Positions 12,229-22,405 of a DNA stretch of 64,000 bases are shown piece by piece (the first letter of the stretch is position 1; each line of letters starts with the position of its first letter). This stretch comes from Vibrio marisflavi CECT 7928 (GTDB lineage Bacteria > Pseudomonadota > Gammaproteobacteria > Enterobacterales > Vibrionaceae): positions 558,001 to 622,000 of the forward strand of contig NZ_CAKLDM010000001.1 in NCBI RefSeq assembly GCF_921294215.1, read 5' to 3'. The notes under the pieces are model-generated. The model searched no databases and was not told the DNA's origin. It saw only the letters and a program-made list of their open reading frames with translations. Both the position numbers and the translations under genes were made by a program.

Positions 12229-14220
12229 TTAAGCTAGCAACTCATTTGCAGTGCTAACTACATTCTCAACTGTAAAGCCAAATAGCTTGAACAGCTCACC
12301 TGCTGGTGCAGATTCACCGAAGGTTGTCATGCCAATCACGCGTCCGTCTAGGCCCACGTACTTGTACCAGTAGTCTGCAATGCCTGCTTCGATAGCGATA
12401 CGCGCAGTTACATCACTTGGCAATACTGCTTCGCGGTAAGCGGCATCTTGCTGCTCAAATAGATCAGTTGACGGAAGAGATACAACGCGTACTTGTTTGC
12501 CAGCAGCTGTTAGTTCAGCAGCAGCATCTACTGCTAGTTGAACTTCAGAGCCAGTAGCAATCAAGATAAGCTCAGGTTTGCCAGCGCAGTCTTTCAGGAT
12601 GTAACCGCCTTTAGCGATGTTCGCTACTTGCTCAGCATCACGCTCTTGCTGGGCTAGGTTTTGACGAGAGAAGATAAGAGAGCTTGGGCCATCTTTACGT
12701 TCAATTGCCAGTTTCCATGCTACTGCAGATTCTACTTGGTCACATGGACGCCATGTGCTCATGTTTGGTGTCAGACGTAGAGAAGCGATTTGCTCAACCG
12801 GTTGGTGAGTTGGACCATCTTCGCCTAGGCCGATAGAGTCGTGCGTGTACACTTGAATGTTTTGCACTTTCATCAGTGCTGCCATACGCATTGCGTTACG
12901 AGCGTATTCCATAAACATTAGGAAAGTAGCACCGTAAGGAACAAAGCCACCGTGTAGTGCAATACCGTTGATGATAGCTGTCATACCGAACTCACGCACA
13001 CCGTAGTGGATGTAGTTACCAGACGCATCTTCAGCAGTCAGTGACTTAGAGCCCGACCACATCGTTAGGTTAGATGGCGCAAGGTCAGCAGAGCCGCCCA
13101 TGAATTCAGGTAGCATTTTGCCAAACGCTTCGAGTGCGTTTTGCGATGCTTTACGAGATGCGATGTTCGCTGGATTTGCTTGCAAGTCAGCAATAATTTT
13201 TTGTGTTTCAGCTTCCCATTGCGCAGGAAGTTCACCGTTTACGCGGCGCTTGTATTCAGCAGCAAGCTCTGGGTAAGAGGCTTCATACGCAGCAAACTTG
13301 TCATTCCAAGCGGCTTCTTTCGCCTTACCAGCTTCTTTTGCGTCCCACTCTGCGTAGATGTCTGATGGGATTTCAAATGCGCCGTGTTCCCAACCAAGGA
13401 ATTCACGTGCTGCTTTGATTTCTTCCGCACCTAGTGGCGCGCCGTGGCAGTCATGAGAGCCAGATTTGTTTGGCGAACCAAAACCGATGATAGTTTTCGT
13501 ACAGATTAGTGTTGGACGTGGGTCTGCTTTTGCAGCTTCAATCGCAGCATTGATAGCGTCAGAGTCGTGACCATCAACTGCAGGAATAACATGCCAGCCG
13601 TACGCTTCAAAACGCTTAGGTGTGTCGTCAGAGAACCAACCTTCTACTTCACCGTCAATTGAGATGCCGTTGTCATCCCAAAATGCAATCAGTTTGCCCA
13701 GACCTAACGTACCCGCCAATGAGCAAGCTTCATGAGAGATGCCTTCCATCAAGCAGCCGTCACCCATGAACGCATATGTATAGTGGTCAACAATCTCGTG
13801 GCCATCTTTGTTAAATTGCGCCGCGAGAGATTTTTCCGCAATCGCCATGCCCACAGCATTGGTAATGCCTTGGCCTAGAGGGCCTGTGGTAGTTTCGATA
13901 CCCGGCGCATAACCATACTCTGGGTGACCCGGAGTTTTTGAATGCAGTTGGCGGAAGTTCTTTAGCTCTTCAATCGGTAGCGCATATCCTGTCAGGTGAA
14001 GCAAAGAGTAGATAAGCATAGAGCCGTGACCGTTCGAAAGTACAAAGCGGTCGCGATCAGCCCAATTAGGGTTAGTTGGGTTGTGGTTTAGGTGAGAGCG
14101 CCAAAGAACTTCAGCGATATCAGCCATACCCATTGGCGCACCTGGGTGACCAGAGTTAGCCTGTTGAACACCATCCATGCTAAGTGCACGGATTGCATTG
14201 GCGAGTTGTTTACGATTCAT
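12229..14220 (-). CDS. tkt: Transketolase
   Basis: Thiamine-diphosphate enzyme of the non-oxidative pentose phosphate pathway, moving two-carbon ketol units between sugar phosphates in the cytosol. At 663 residues it is full length. Visible signatures: the N-terminal [14 protein letters not shown], the thiamine-binding GDGCLMEG (153-160), the substrate loop [10 protein letters not shown], and the second-domain YGVREFGM and EDGPTHQP segments. It follows transaldolase on the same strand with a 68-bp gap. Divergence of this pair from a SorC regulator suggests sugar-responsive control. In vibrios a second transketolase is usually encoded elsewhere, so this may be the chromosome II paralogue (inference). 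Confidence 0.98.
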   Translation of the reverse strand: MNRKQLANAIRALSMDGVQQANSGHPGAPMGMADIAEVLWRSHLNHNPTNPNWADRDRFVLSNGHGSMLIYSLLHLTGYALPIEELKNFRQLHSKTPGHPEYGYAPGIETTTGPLGQGITNAVGMAIAEKSLAAQFNKDGHEIVDHYTYAFMGDGCLMEGISHEACSLAGTLGLGKLIAFWDDNGISIDGEVEGWFSDDTPKRFEAYGWHVIPAVDGHDSDAINAAIEAAKADPRPTLICTKTIIGFGSPNKSGSHDCHGAPLGAEEIKAAREFLGWEHGAFEIPSDIYAEWDAKEAGKAKEAAWNDKFAAYEASYPELAAEYKRRVNGELPAQWEAETQKIIADLQANPANIASRKASQNALEAFGKMLPEFMGGSADLAPSNLTMWSGSKSLTAEDASGNYIHYGVREFGMTAIINGIALHGGFVPYGATFLMFMEYARNAMRMAALMKVQNIQVYTHDSIGLGEDGPTHQPVEQIASLRLTPNMSTWRPCDQVESAVAWKLAIERKDGPSSLIFSRQNLAQQERDAEQVANIAKGGYILKDCAGKPELILIATGSEVQLAVDAAAELTAAGKQVRVVSLPSTDLFEQQDAAYREAVLPSDVTARIAIEAGIADYWYKYVGLDGRVIGMTTFGESAPAGELFKLFGFTVENVVSTANELLA

Positions 14221-14254
14221 ATTTGTTTCCAGAAATTTACATCAATTCAAAAGC

Positions 14255-14280
14255 AAGGAGAGAAGTCGCCTTCTCTCCTT
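14255..14280. repeat. Hairpin between tal and tkt
   Basis: Perfect 11-bp inverted repeat AAGGAGAGAAG/CTTCTCTCCTT with a four-base loop. It lacks a strong T tract on the minus strand, so it is more likely an attenuator or mRNA-stability element than a full stop. Confidence 0.6.
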
Positions 14281-14288
14281 CAAAATTC

Positions 14289-15239
14289 TTATAGTTTTTC
14301 AGCGATCATCGCTTCGAGTTTGCCTTGGTCGATAGCGAAGTTGCGGATACCTTCTGCAAGCTTCTCAACAGCCATAGCATCTTGGTTGTGCTCCCACAGG
14401 AATTCTGCATGTGTCATTGCTGATGGGCGCTCTTTAACGTTTGAAGTAGCAGTCAGTTTCGCTTCAATGTCACCTTGTGCATCTTCAAGCTCTTGAAGAA
14501 GTGCAGGGCTGATTGTTAGACGATCACAGCCTGCAAGCTCTAGGATTTCGCCAATGTTACGGAAGCTCGCGCCCATAACAACTGTTTGATAGTCGTGTTC
14601 TTTGTAGTAGTTGTAGATCTTAGTTACAGATAGAACACCTGGATCTTCTTGCGCTTCAAAATCGCGACCTTCTTTTGCTTTGTACCAGTCCATAATACGG
14701 CCAACAAAAGGAGAAATTAGGAAAACGCCAGCTTCAGCACAAGCACGAGCTTGAGCGAATGAGAATAGAAGCGTTAGGTTACAGTTGATGCCTTCTTTTT
14801 CTAGGATTTCAGCAGCACGGATGCCTTCCCAAGTAGAAGCAAGCTTGATTAGAATGCGGTCGTTTGTAATGCCAGCATCATTGTACATTTTGATCAGCTG
14901 ACGAGCTTTTGCAACACTGCCTTCTGTATCGTAAGAAAGGCGAGCATCAACTTCAGTAGAGATACGGCCAGGAATCGTTTTTAGAATTTCTTTACCAATG
15001 TTAACAGCTAGCATGTCACATGTGTCTTGCACTTGTTGAGCTTTATCACTGCTTTGAGTTTTAGCGTACTCAATTGCTTGATCGATAAGAGGAGAATATT
15101 CAGCGATTTGGGCCGCTTTTAAAATCAATGAAGGGTTTGTTGTTGCATCTTCAGGCTGATACTTTTTAATTGCGTCGATTTCACCAGTGTCTGCTACGAC
15201 AGTTGTTAGTTTGCGAAGTTGCTCTAACTTGTTGCTCAT
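14289..15239 (-). CDS. tal: Transaldolase
   Basis: Class I aldolase-type transaldolase (316 aa) of the pentose phosphate pathway, forming a Schiff base on K132 ([12 protein letters not shown]). K132 has the same number as in E. coli TalB. The N-terminal signature DATTNPSL is present. The ATG at 15239 has AGGATT upstream. First gene of the tal-tkt operon. The 428-bp upstream gap shared with the SorC regulator carries a likely operator. Confidence 0.98.
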   Translation of the reverse strand: MSNKLEQLRKLTTVVADTGEIDAIKKYQPEDATTNPSLILKAAQIAEYSPLIDQAIEYAKTQSSDKAQQVQDTCDMLAVNIGKEILKTIPGRISTEVDARLSYDTEGSVAKARQLIKMYNDAGITNDRILIKLASTWEGIRAAEILEKEGINCNLTLLFSFAQARACAEAGVFLISPFVGRIMDWYKAKEGRDFEAQEDPGVLSVTKIYNYYKEHDYQTVVMGASFRNIGEILELAGCDRLTISPALLQELEDAQGDIEAKLTATSNVKERPSAMTHAEFLWEHNQDAMAVEKLAEGIRNFAIDQGKLEAMIAEKL

Positions 15240-15667
15240 AATCGATAATCCTATTCTCTGGGCTAAGAAATCCGAAGTTTTTCGGTTTACTCTTCAATTT
15301 CCGTTTAGCAACCACAATCATCCGTTTCTTTATATAAAGGTGAATGCAGTTTATTTAAACAAAATTCAGCTAGTGAAACATTTGCTCTGCGCAGATGTTC
15401 GCATGCTGAGTAAATGATGGAAACATATATATCTTATATTTGCTTAAAGTCAATCAGGATGATTGCTAAATCTGGCCAAAATCGAGTTAATTTCATATTT
15501 GGCAAATAAAAGGATGTATTTGAGAGAAAATTCGCCATTTTCTAGTTATCCAAATTGTGAAATTAGGCTGAGCATATGTAATGCTTGTGAGCAAAAGATT
15601 GGATCGGTAAGCGAATTTTAGGTATTGTGTCGAGCAGTAGAGTGCATTTTTTGTGTTGGGAGAATAA
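15240..15667. other. Divergent promoter region, tal-tkt / sorC-type regulator
   Basis: No gene seen. AT-rich, with the operator-like dyad at 15379-15416. It must hold both promoters. Confidence 0.5.
15379..15416. promoter_or_regulatory. Putative SorC-family operator
   Basis: Near-perfect dyad with arms CATTTGCTCTGC (15379-15390) and GCTGAGTAAATG (15405-15416); 10 of 12 bases pair and the spacer is 14. It lies 140 bp upstream of tal and 250 bp upstream of the divergent SorC gene. Another half-site-like TGAGCAAAAG occurs near 15588. Assignment to the adjacent regulator is inference. Confidence 0.5.
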
Positions 15668-16648
15668 ATGTATAACGGTAATCAAGAGTCGTCTAAAGAT
15701 ATGGCGAACTTATTGACGGAGATCTCCGTTGCATACTATCAAGACGGTGCGACGCAAGAAGAAATTTCAAAAAAATTCTCTATATCCAGAGCCAAAGTTG
15801 GCCGGCTGCTAAAGCAGGCTAGAGATGAAGGCATTGTAGAAATTACAGTAAAATATCATCCAGTTTTCAGTGCAAAGATAGAGCAAAGGTTAATAGAGAA
15901 GTTTGGTATTAAAAGAGCTCTGATTGCTTTAGATCAGCCAGAAGAGTCACAGCAGAGAGAGCAAGTCGCAGGTCTAGTTTCTAACTATCTATCGAGTACA
16001 TTGAAAAATGGAATGGTTATATCAATAGGTCAGGGTAGGAATGTTTCTGCGGTTGGGCAATACATGGGCGTGATTTCTCCGAGGGAATGTACCTTTGTTT
16101 GTGGCATTGGTGGCATTCACCCAAGAGGAGGCGCGTATAATGCTGATCATATTTCGAGGCAAATGGCTAAGAAATATGGTGGAACTTCCGAAACACTGTA
16201 TGCGCCAGCTTATGCGGAAAACAGAGAGCAAAAATTGGCATTTATGCAAAACGCTACAATAAAGCAAACGCTCGATCGAGCCCGTAAAGCAGACGTAGCT
16301 CTAGTTGGTGTTGGTGACATGAGTGAGAACAGCTATATGGTTGACTTAGGGTGGTTTACACGGAGCGAGGTTGTTCAGTCGAGGTTGCAAGAAGGTGTTG
16401 TTGGAGACTTTGCTGGTTATGATTTCTTTGATATTCAAGGAAAGGTAGTGAATACCGTCATGAATGACAGAGTGATTGGATTGGGAATGGAAGAGTACAA
16501 GGCAATTTCTGAAGTGGTCGCGATTGCAGCAGAAAATAATAAACCATTGGCCCTTCTAGGCGCGTTGCGAACTGGCGCAATTGATGTCTTGGCAACAAGT
16601 GTAAGCAACGCATTAACAATACTTAACCTAGAAGAGAAATTCAGCTAA
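15668..16648 (+). CDS. SorC/DeoR-type sugar-binding transcriptional regulator
   Basis: Cytoplasmic regulator of 326 residues. The N-terminal helix-turn-helix is about residues 26-55 (ATQEEISKKFSISRAKVGRLLKQ is the core). The rest is a Rossmann-like effector domain of the SorC type, which normally binds a sugar phosphate; GQGRN, GVGDM and LGALR are typical segments. It diverges from tal-tkt across a 428-bp region with a dyad, so control of the pentose phosphate genes by a sugar phosphate is likely (inference). The start ATG has a GGGAG ribosome site. Confidence 0.92.
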   Translation: MYNGNQESSKDMANLLTEISVAYYQDGATQEEISKKFSISRAKVGRLLKQARDEGIVEITVKYHPVFSAKIEQRLIEKFGIKRALIALDQPEESQQREQVAGLVSNYLSSTLKNGMVISIGQGRNVSAVGQYMGVISPRECTFVCGIGGIHPRGGAYNADHISRQMAKKYGGTSETLYAPAYAENREQKLAFMQNATIKQTLDRARKADVALVGVGDMSENSYMVDLGWFTRSEVVQSRLQEGVVGDFAGYDFFDIQGKVVNTVMNDRVIGLGMEEYKAISEVVAIAAENNKPLALLGALRTGAIDVLATSVSNALTILNLEEKFS

Positions 16649-16660
16649 GTAGAATGTGGG

Positions 16661-19411
16661 TTATGATGCTACTTCATGCTCACAACCACTGCAATTTGCC
16701 AGCGCTCCCAAAAGCTTGCGTTTATTGAAAGGTTTTAAAATTACCTGACTGGCTCCGCAGTCTAAGAATTCTCGGGTCGCATCAGGCGATACGTCTGCCG
16801 TACAAGCAATAACATTAGTGTTTGGCGACACTTTGTCTTTTATGATCTTTGTAGCTTCAAGTCCGCTCATAATAGGCATGTGGTAATCCATTATGATTGC
16901 AGAATACTCTTGTTGTTTAGCGAAGTTTACGGCTTCTTCGCCATTCACAGCAACATCAATATTCACATAACCCATCGTTTTCAATAGATTTTTTAGTACC
17001 ATCACGTTGATGTGGTGGTCATCAGCAATAAGTATCTTTTGTAGTTCAGGCTGTTTTAGCGAGCATGCTCTGTTTTTGAGAGAGCAAATAATATATTGAG
17101 CTTGTCTTGTGTTGGTGTGTATATGATTTACAAGCTTTTTCACTAAAGCGGCATCAGGTGATTTATTTGCCATGCTTGAATCATGGAGTGTTTTAGTAAG
17201 TGCTTGAATATTTTTCATCCCGAATTTTGTCGCGATGTCGTTGATGTTGGATAGGAGCTCAGCTTGCTGAGGAATATTTTCTTCTTCACTAGCTTCTAAC
17301 AACTGTTTTGAAAGCGAATTAAACTTGCTTTTAAAGCTCATAAGCAACTCTAAGGTTTGCTCATTCGATAGCTTCGAGGCTATAAGCATTGGGCTTTGAG
17401 TTATTTCCTCACCCGTTATCGCCGAGTCTTCAAAGGAGTGTTTGATAGATGGTGCAGCTCTCTCGGCTACGGGTTTAACAATGCCTTTGATGGAGAATTT
17501 TTTTTGCAATTTAGCAATGGAACCATTGAGCTCTTCGCCTTGTAGAGGCTTAGTCAGAACAAGTTTTGCTCCGGCTTCAATGAGCGCTTCATGAGCTTGA
17601 GGAAATAGATCCGCCGTATAAGCAAAAATAGTGGTGTCTAAGTTGAGTTTATTCCGAATATACTTGATTGCATCTTTAGCCGAAAACCCACTGATTCCAT
17701 TGGCCGCGATAACAAGATCAAGGCTTTCAGAATCCAGAGCATTTATTGTCTCATGTTCATTTTTAGCCCATATGACATTATGATTATTTGGTGCTAGGAA
17801 GCGTTGGATGACATTGGCTGAGATTCTATCATTTTCTATAAGTAGAATGTTTAATGGCTCGGTATCAGAAACCTGAACAACTTCAATATTATTGTCGGGA
17901 GTTTGCGGTATTTCAGGTAGTGCAGATTCGATAGGTAATGGCAGAGATAACTTAAATTGTGTCCCAATATCCGGTTTACTTGATACTGTAATATCACCAT
18001 TCATAAGATCTGTGATTTGTTTTACTATCGATAAACCAAGACCAGTACCGCCAAATTTTCTAGTAGTAGACACTTCTGCTTGTTCAAAAGGATTAAATAT
18101 ATGAGCAAGCTTGCTTTGGTCAATCCCTATACCAGTGTCGTTCACTTCAATTTCAAGTATTGCCCTAGGGGCATCACTGTTAAGCTGGACAATAATCTCA
18201 ACTTTACCGTTATCGGTAAATTTAATCGCATTGCCTACGAGATTGAGCAGAACTTGATGTAAACGAGAAGAGTCACCGATAAACTTTATGTTTCGAGCCA
18301 ACTGGTTCTGAATGGATAACTCAATTTGTTTATTTTCAGCGAGCGGTTTCATGGTGTGTTCAATCTGAAGCAATACTTTGTCGATTGAAAAAGGGGCGAC
18401 CTCGAGAACCATCTTACCTTGCTCAATTTTTGAAAAATCGAGAATATCGTTAAGTAGCGTGAGTAGATGCTGACCTGAGTCCATAATCATCTGTGCATAT
18501 TCACGAGTGCTTTCTTGTTTCGCTTCACCTTTTATAATTTCTGCCATACCTAAAACGCCATTCATTGGGGTTCTAAGTTCATGGCTCATCGTTGCCAAAA
18601 ACAAAGATTTGGCTTCATTTGCACGAGTCACTCGGTCAATTGACGCTTGATATTCCTTATTGTGCCTGTCTAGCTCTTTCATTCGAGAGATGTAAAACAA
18701 TACGACGAAGAAAGCGATGAGAAAGGTGATAGCGATGAGCTGTATTATTGTGGTTCTAATTTTGGCCAATAATATTACCATCTGTGCTTCCGATGCTTCT
18801 ACAAACTCAAAGGCTTCGGGAGATAACAAAAAGGTAAATAGCTCTTGTTTTTGCTTTTCGATTTCTTGAAAAGTATTGATAATAGAAGCAAGCTCAGGCT
18901 GTATTTCGCTGCTCATCGAGAATGTGTTGAGCATTTTAACTAGCACACCTCTTTGAATGTCATTGTCTTTTCCTGCTGATGAGTTATTAACAGTGTTGAC
19001 CATAGAAGTGAGTACGGAGTCTTTCACAACAATCAAACCAATCAAATGATCAATTCCATCTGTTACTTGCAACGCGGCTTTGCAAAAGCCATCTAAGGTA
19101 TTTTCAACGTCAGATCGAAAAAAATCAAAAACGTGACTATCTGAAGAGTTGTACTCCTCAACAATAGCCTCGATTTCATTTTCAAGGTCAACACTTGAGG
19201 CGGCAATGAGGTAGGCATCTGAGCGGTGATTAAGAGCGTCTTGTGTGACTTGTGCACGTAAAGCTAACAAGTTGTGACCGATGTGCATCATTGTATTGCG
19301 ATATACAGATAGCTGTGTATGTTCACGATAGAGAAACAAGGATGCAGCCAACAGCAGAGCTCCAATCAATATAGCAATGTTAAATAATGCCTTATTCTTT
19401 GCCATTTGCAA
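16661..19411 (-). CDS. Hybrid histidine kinase with degenerate receiver and Hpt-like domain
   Basis: Inner-membrane sensor kinase (916 aa). In order: membrane helix (about 8-27), helical periplasmic sensor (28-220), membrane helix (222-242), HisKA with H277 (SHELRTPMNG), HATPase to about 490, receiver 1 (519-640), an Hpt-like helical region (675-780), and receiver 2 (791-905). Receiver 2 has DD and D842 (IIMDYHMP). Receiver 1 keeps the fold and its lysine (K621). Alanine (A570) stands where the phosphoacceptor Asp should be. The Hpt-like region has SNINDIATKFG where HxLKGxxxxxG is expected, so the His is lost. The start overlaps the upstream peroxidase gene by 20 bases, or 14 if Met3 is used. 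Confidence 0.93.
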   Translation of the reverse strand: MQMAKNKALFNIAILIGALLLAASLFLYREHTQLSVYRNTMMHIGHNLLALRAQVTQDALNHRSDAYLIAASSVDLENEIEAIVEEYNSSDSHVFDFFRSDVENTLDGFCKAALQVTDGIDHLIGLIVVKDSVLTSMVNTVNNSSAGKDNDIQRGVLVKMLNTFSMSSEIQPELASIINTFQEIEKQKQELFTFLLSPEAFEFVEASEAQMVILLAKIRTTIIQLIAITFLIAFFVVLFYISRMKELDRHNKEYQASIDRVTRANEAKSLFLATMSHELRTPMNGVLGMAEIIKGEAKQESTREYAQMIMDSGQHLLTLLNDILDFSKIEQGKMVLEVAPFSIDKVLLQIEHTMKPLAENKQIELSIQNQLARNIKFIGDSSRLHQVLLNLVGNAIKFTDNGKVEIIVQLNSDAPRAILEIEVNDTGIGIDQSKLAHIFNPFEQAEVSTTRKFGGTGLGLSIVKQITDLMNGDITVSSKPDIGTQFKLSLPLPIESALPEIPQTPDNNIEVVQVSDTEPLNILLIENDRISANVIQRFLAPNNHNVIWAKNEHETINALDSESLDLVIAANGISGFSAKDAIKYIRNKLNLDTTIFAYTADLFPQAHEALIEAGAKLVLTKPLQGEELNGSIAKLQKKFSIKGIVKPVAERAAPSIKHSFEDSAITGEEITQSPMLIASKLSNEQTLELLMSFKSKFNSLSKQLLEASEEENIPQQAELLSNINDIATKFGMKNIQALTKTLHDSSMANKSPDAALVKKLVNHIHTNTRQAQYIICSLKNRACSLKQPELQKILIADDHHINVMVLKNLLKTMGYVNIDVAVNGEEAVNFAKQQEYSAIIMDYHMPIMSGLEATKIIKDKVSPNTNVIACTADVSPDATREFLDCGASQVILKPFNKRKLLGALANCSGCEHEVAS

Positions 19412-20474
19412 ATTCCTCTAAGATTGCTGGCTGTGGCCCCGAGAGTGTGGTGAGAAATGCGTGAATATCATCAATGGACTGTGAATCAAGAGTTTTTCCT
19501 AGTTGGCTTTCCCCCATTATTTTAATGGCCTCTTTAAGTGTTTGTGTTTTTCCATCATGAAAGTAGGGTGCGGTTTTGGCGACATTTCTTAGGCTCGCTA
19601 CTCGAAAGAGATACATGTCTTTAGCTTGCTCAGTGAACTGGAATCTGCCTTTGTCGTCACTGCGTTGGTTACCCATTTTATCTTCACCAAAAAAGCCAAA
19701 TCTCATCATCATGCCACCCCCAATATTGGTCCCTCGATGGCATGTAATACACCCTTCTTTCTGAAAGGTTTCCCAGCCTCGTAATTGTTGAGCATTGAGC
19801 GCTGCTTGGTCACCACGTAGGTATTGATCAAATTGGGAGTTGGGGGTAGTTAGCGCGTTCATAAACTCGACTAAGGCCTTTTTTACATTTGCTTCATCGA
19901 TGTTTAAGCCAGCGTCAGAAAATTGCTTTTGATACAATGCAGAGCCTTCTATGTAATCGGTGATTCTATTCCAATCAGAGTCCATCTCTAAAACATTATG
20001 CACTGGGCCATCAAGCTGATCGGCAAGGCTATTTGCACGGCCATCCCAAAAGAAGCGGTAGTTGTGGGCAACATTAAATACGGTTAATGAATTTCGAGTT
20101 CCTTGGCCTCCAACTCCTGTGGAGATTTCTGTTCGTTCAGCGCCATTTGTGCTTAGCTGATGGCAGCTTTCGCAACTTATTTGGTTATTGGATGATAATC
20201 CGGGGTCTTTAAAAAGCAGCCAGCCTATTTTTGCTAGTTTCTTGTCTACTTCAGTGTCACTTGGGATCGGACTAACTACCTTACTCACAGACTTGTGTCG
20301 GGTAATATCGACATTGTCTGAACCTTCTTCATGTTCAGTGTATTTTGTGTGTTCGTGATAATGATGTGACATATGGTGATCAACACTCTCTGGCGGCGCG
20401 ATATATCCTAATACCACCGCAACAAGCGACACTACAACAACAATCAAAAAGCTGAGCCAAACTTTGTTTTTCAT
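19392..20474 (-). CDS. Membrane-anchored di-haem cytochrome c peroxidase family protein
   Basis: A 360-residue di-haem protein. An uncleaved-looking N-terminal helix (about 6-24) is followed by a histidine-rich stretch (DHHMSHHYHEHTKYTEHEE, 32-50) that could bind metal. The peroxidase-like part has haem motifs C101-x2-C104-H105 (CESCHQLS) and C242-x2-C245-H246 (CITCHRG). The conserved RNSLTVFN, FWDGRANS and TAPYFHDG segments are present. It is paralogous to the enzyme at 10525-11682 but only distantly. It overlaps and precedes the hybrid kinase gene, so the two are probably made together. A redox- or peroxide-linked sensory role is possible (inference). Confidence 0.9.
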   Translation of the reverse strand: MKNKVWLSFLIVVVVSLVAVVLGYIAPPESVDHHMSHHYHEHTKYTEHEEGSDNVDITRHKSVSKVVSPIPSDTEVDKKLAKIGWLLFKDPGLSSNNQISCESCHQLSTNGAERTEISTGVGGQGTRNSLTVFNVAHNYRFFWDGRANSLADQLDGPVHNVLEMDSDWNRITDYIEGSALYQKQFSDAGLNIDEANVKKALVEFMNALTTPNSQFDQYLRGDQAALNAQQLRGWETFQKEGCITCHRGTNIGGGMMMRFGFFGEDKMGNQRSDDKGRFQFTEQAKDMYLFRVASLRNVAKTAPYFHDGKTQTLKEAIKIMGESQLGKTLDSQSIDDIHAFLTTLSGPQPAILEEFANGKE

Positions 20475-20913
20475 CCGTGATTTCCAAGTCTTCTAACTGC
20501 AAGAACTTATATAATATTTAGTGCTTCTTTTTAAATATTAGTAGGTTATTTTTTAACGTTTCGGACATTTCATGATTTAGTTGGCAAACTTTAGAGAAAA
20601 AGTATAAATATTAGAGCAATACCTCGATGGCCAAAACTGATTTGTACTCGCGCAGAGTGCCAACCTGGAATACTTGTACCATTATTTTCTAAGCTATTCT
20701 TCTATACCGAATTAGCTGAAATACATAACTGTATAGCAATGCTTGATTTTCAAAACTATCAATAAGATATGGGTCATGTAGCTTGATCAAAGTCTCACAA
20801 TGAGAATAGTTGGGGGCTTTAGAGCACTTCATATTAATCTGAGTCAATATGCTTTATTAACTGTGTGAATACTATTCCATCAGTTCATTTTCATATTTGA
20901 AGGATTAGTAGTG
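20475..20913. other. Divergent promoter region, peroxidase/kinase and DASS transporter
   Basis: About 440 bp with no gene, AT-rich. It must carry both divergent promoters. No operator with confidence. Confidence 0.45.
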
Positions 20914-22341
20914 ATGAAGGTGTTTAAAGAGTATCTACCTATTATCTTAATTGTCGTTTTGGGCTCAATTATGTGGCGGTTTCAGCCACCAGTTGGGCTG
21001 AAAATTACTGCTTATCATACCGCTATTGTATTTATAGGCACAATTTTAGCCATTATCGCAAACTGTATGCCTACAGGGGCAACCGCGTTGGTGGGGCTTA
21101 CTGTATTTGTTGTGCTAGACCCAACAGCGGCTGGAAACTCAAAAGGCTCAATGCTTGCAGGGCTGCAAGATTTTGACAACGCGTTAATTTGGCTGATTGT
21201 CATCGCTTTTATGATGGCAAGAGCTTTCCAGAAAACGGGTCTTGGCCGCCGTATTGCGTTAACGCTATTGAGTAAATTTGGTCAGTCTTCTTTGAGAGTA
21301 GCCTATTGCTTAGGAGTCGCTGACTTCTTAATTGCCCCCGCGACACCAAGCAATACTGCACGCGCAGCCATTGTTTCACCGATTGCCGACGCATTGGCAA
21401 AAGCAATAAACAAAGATGACTCGAAGCTTGGTCGTTACTTAATTTCAAATTGCTCAGCGATGAACGACTCATCAGCTGTAGGGTTTTCTACAGGTTTTGC
21501 AGGAAACATTGCTTTAGTCGGTATTGCAGCATCTGTTCTTGGCATCACACTAAACTTTGGCATGTGGGCAATGTACCTATTGGTGCCAGCTCTAGCTCTT
21601 TTGCTAGTTATGCCTTTGATATTGTACAAAACCATCAATCCTGACACTAAGAAAACGCCGGAAGCACCAGAATATGCCAAGAAAGAGCTGACTAAAATGG
21701 GGAAAGTCACCAACCACGAAAAAGGCTTGTTGGGTACATTTGTCGTGTTGGTTTTTATGTGGGTGTTTGGTAGCTATCTTGGTATCTACACCACTGTCGC
21801 TGCGTTCATCGGTTTGTCTGCTTTATTGCTAATGAAGGTCTTAACGTGGGACGACATTAAATCAGAGAAAGGAGCATGGGATACGCTGGTTTGGTTCTCT
21901 ATTTTAATGGGTATGGCAAACCACCTAAAATCGACCGGCTTTTCGTCTTGGGTAGGCAGTTCAGTTTCGAGTTTCTTGCAAACACATATGACAGGAGCTA
22001 GTCCGACAGTCTTTTTGATTGCGATGATGACATTTTATTTGTTTACCGCGTATTGCTTTGCATCTGGTACTGCGAAGGTGATGGCATTGGCTCCAGTTAT
22101 TATAACTGCTTTGGTATCGCTGGGCGTTGCACCGTTAGTTGCAGTTTTGTCCGTCGCTGGTATCACTAATGTCGGGTGTAATTTGTCCACGTACAGCCAC
22201 GCGCGAAACCCGCTTCTTTTGGGTTATGGGTATCATACGAACAGTCAGTGGATGAAAATTGGCTTGGTTATCGCAATTTGTGCAGCGGTTATATTCATGA
22301 CCGTAGGTTTAGCTTGGTGGTCAATTCTAGGTATCAACTAA
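20914..22341 (+). CDS. DASS (SLC13)-family anion symporter
   Basis: Inner-membrane transporter of 475 residues with about 11-12 hydrophobic helices. It belongs to the divalent anion:sodium symporter / CitT group. The SNT-type motifs lie in the APATPSNTARA and SNCSAMNDSSA-like hairpins, and AKVMALAPVIITAL is the second half. The substrate is likely a di- or tricarboxylate (succinate, citrate or tartrate), but which one cannot be read. The ATG at 20914 and a GTG at 20911 share the same GAAGGA ribosome site. Monocistronic with a terminator. Confidence 0.9.
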   Translation: MKVFKEYLPIILIVVLGSIMWRFQPPVGLKITAYHTAIVFIGTILAIIANCMPTGATALVGLTVFVVLDPTAAGNSKGSMLAGLQDFDNALIWLIVIAFMMARAFQKTGLGRRIALTLLSKFGQSSLRVAYCLGVADFLIAPATPSNTARAAIVSPIADALAKAINKDDSKLGRYLISNCSAMNDSSAVGFSTGFAGNIALVGIAASVLGITLNFGMWAMYLLVPALALLLVMPLILYKTINPDTKKTPEAPEYAKKELTKMGKVTNHEKGLLGTFVVLVFMWVFGSYLGIYTTVAAFIGLSALLLMKVLTWDDIKSEKGAWDTLVWFSILMGMANHLKSTGFSSWVGSSVSSFLQTHMTGASPTVFLIAMMTFYLFTAYCFASGTAKVMALAPVIITALVSLGVAPLVAVLSVAGITNVGCNLSTYSHARNPLLLGYGYHTNSQWMKIGLVIAICAAVIFMTVGLAWWSILGIN

Positions 22342-22349
22342 ATGGTTGA

Positions 22350-22386
22350 AATGAATAGTGTGATAGAAAATATCGCACTATTCATT
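22350..22386 (+). terminator. Terminator after DASS transporter
   Basis: Inverted repeat AATGAATAGTG/CACTATTCATT with an inner GATA/ATAT stem. It sits between the convergent transporter and esterase genes. Confidence 0.75.
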
Positions 22387-22405
22387 TGATTAGCGCTTTT
22401 CAACG

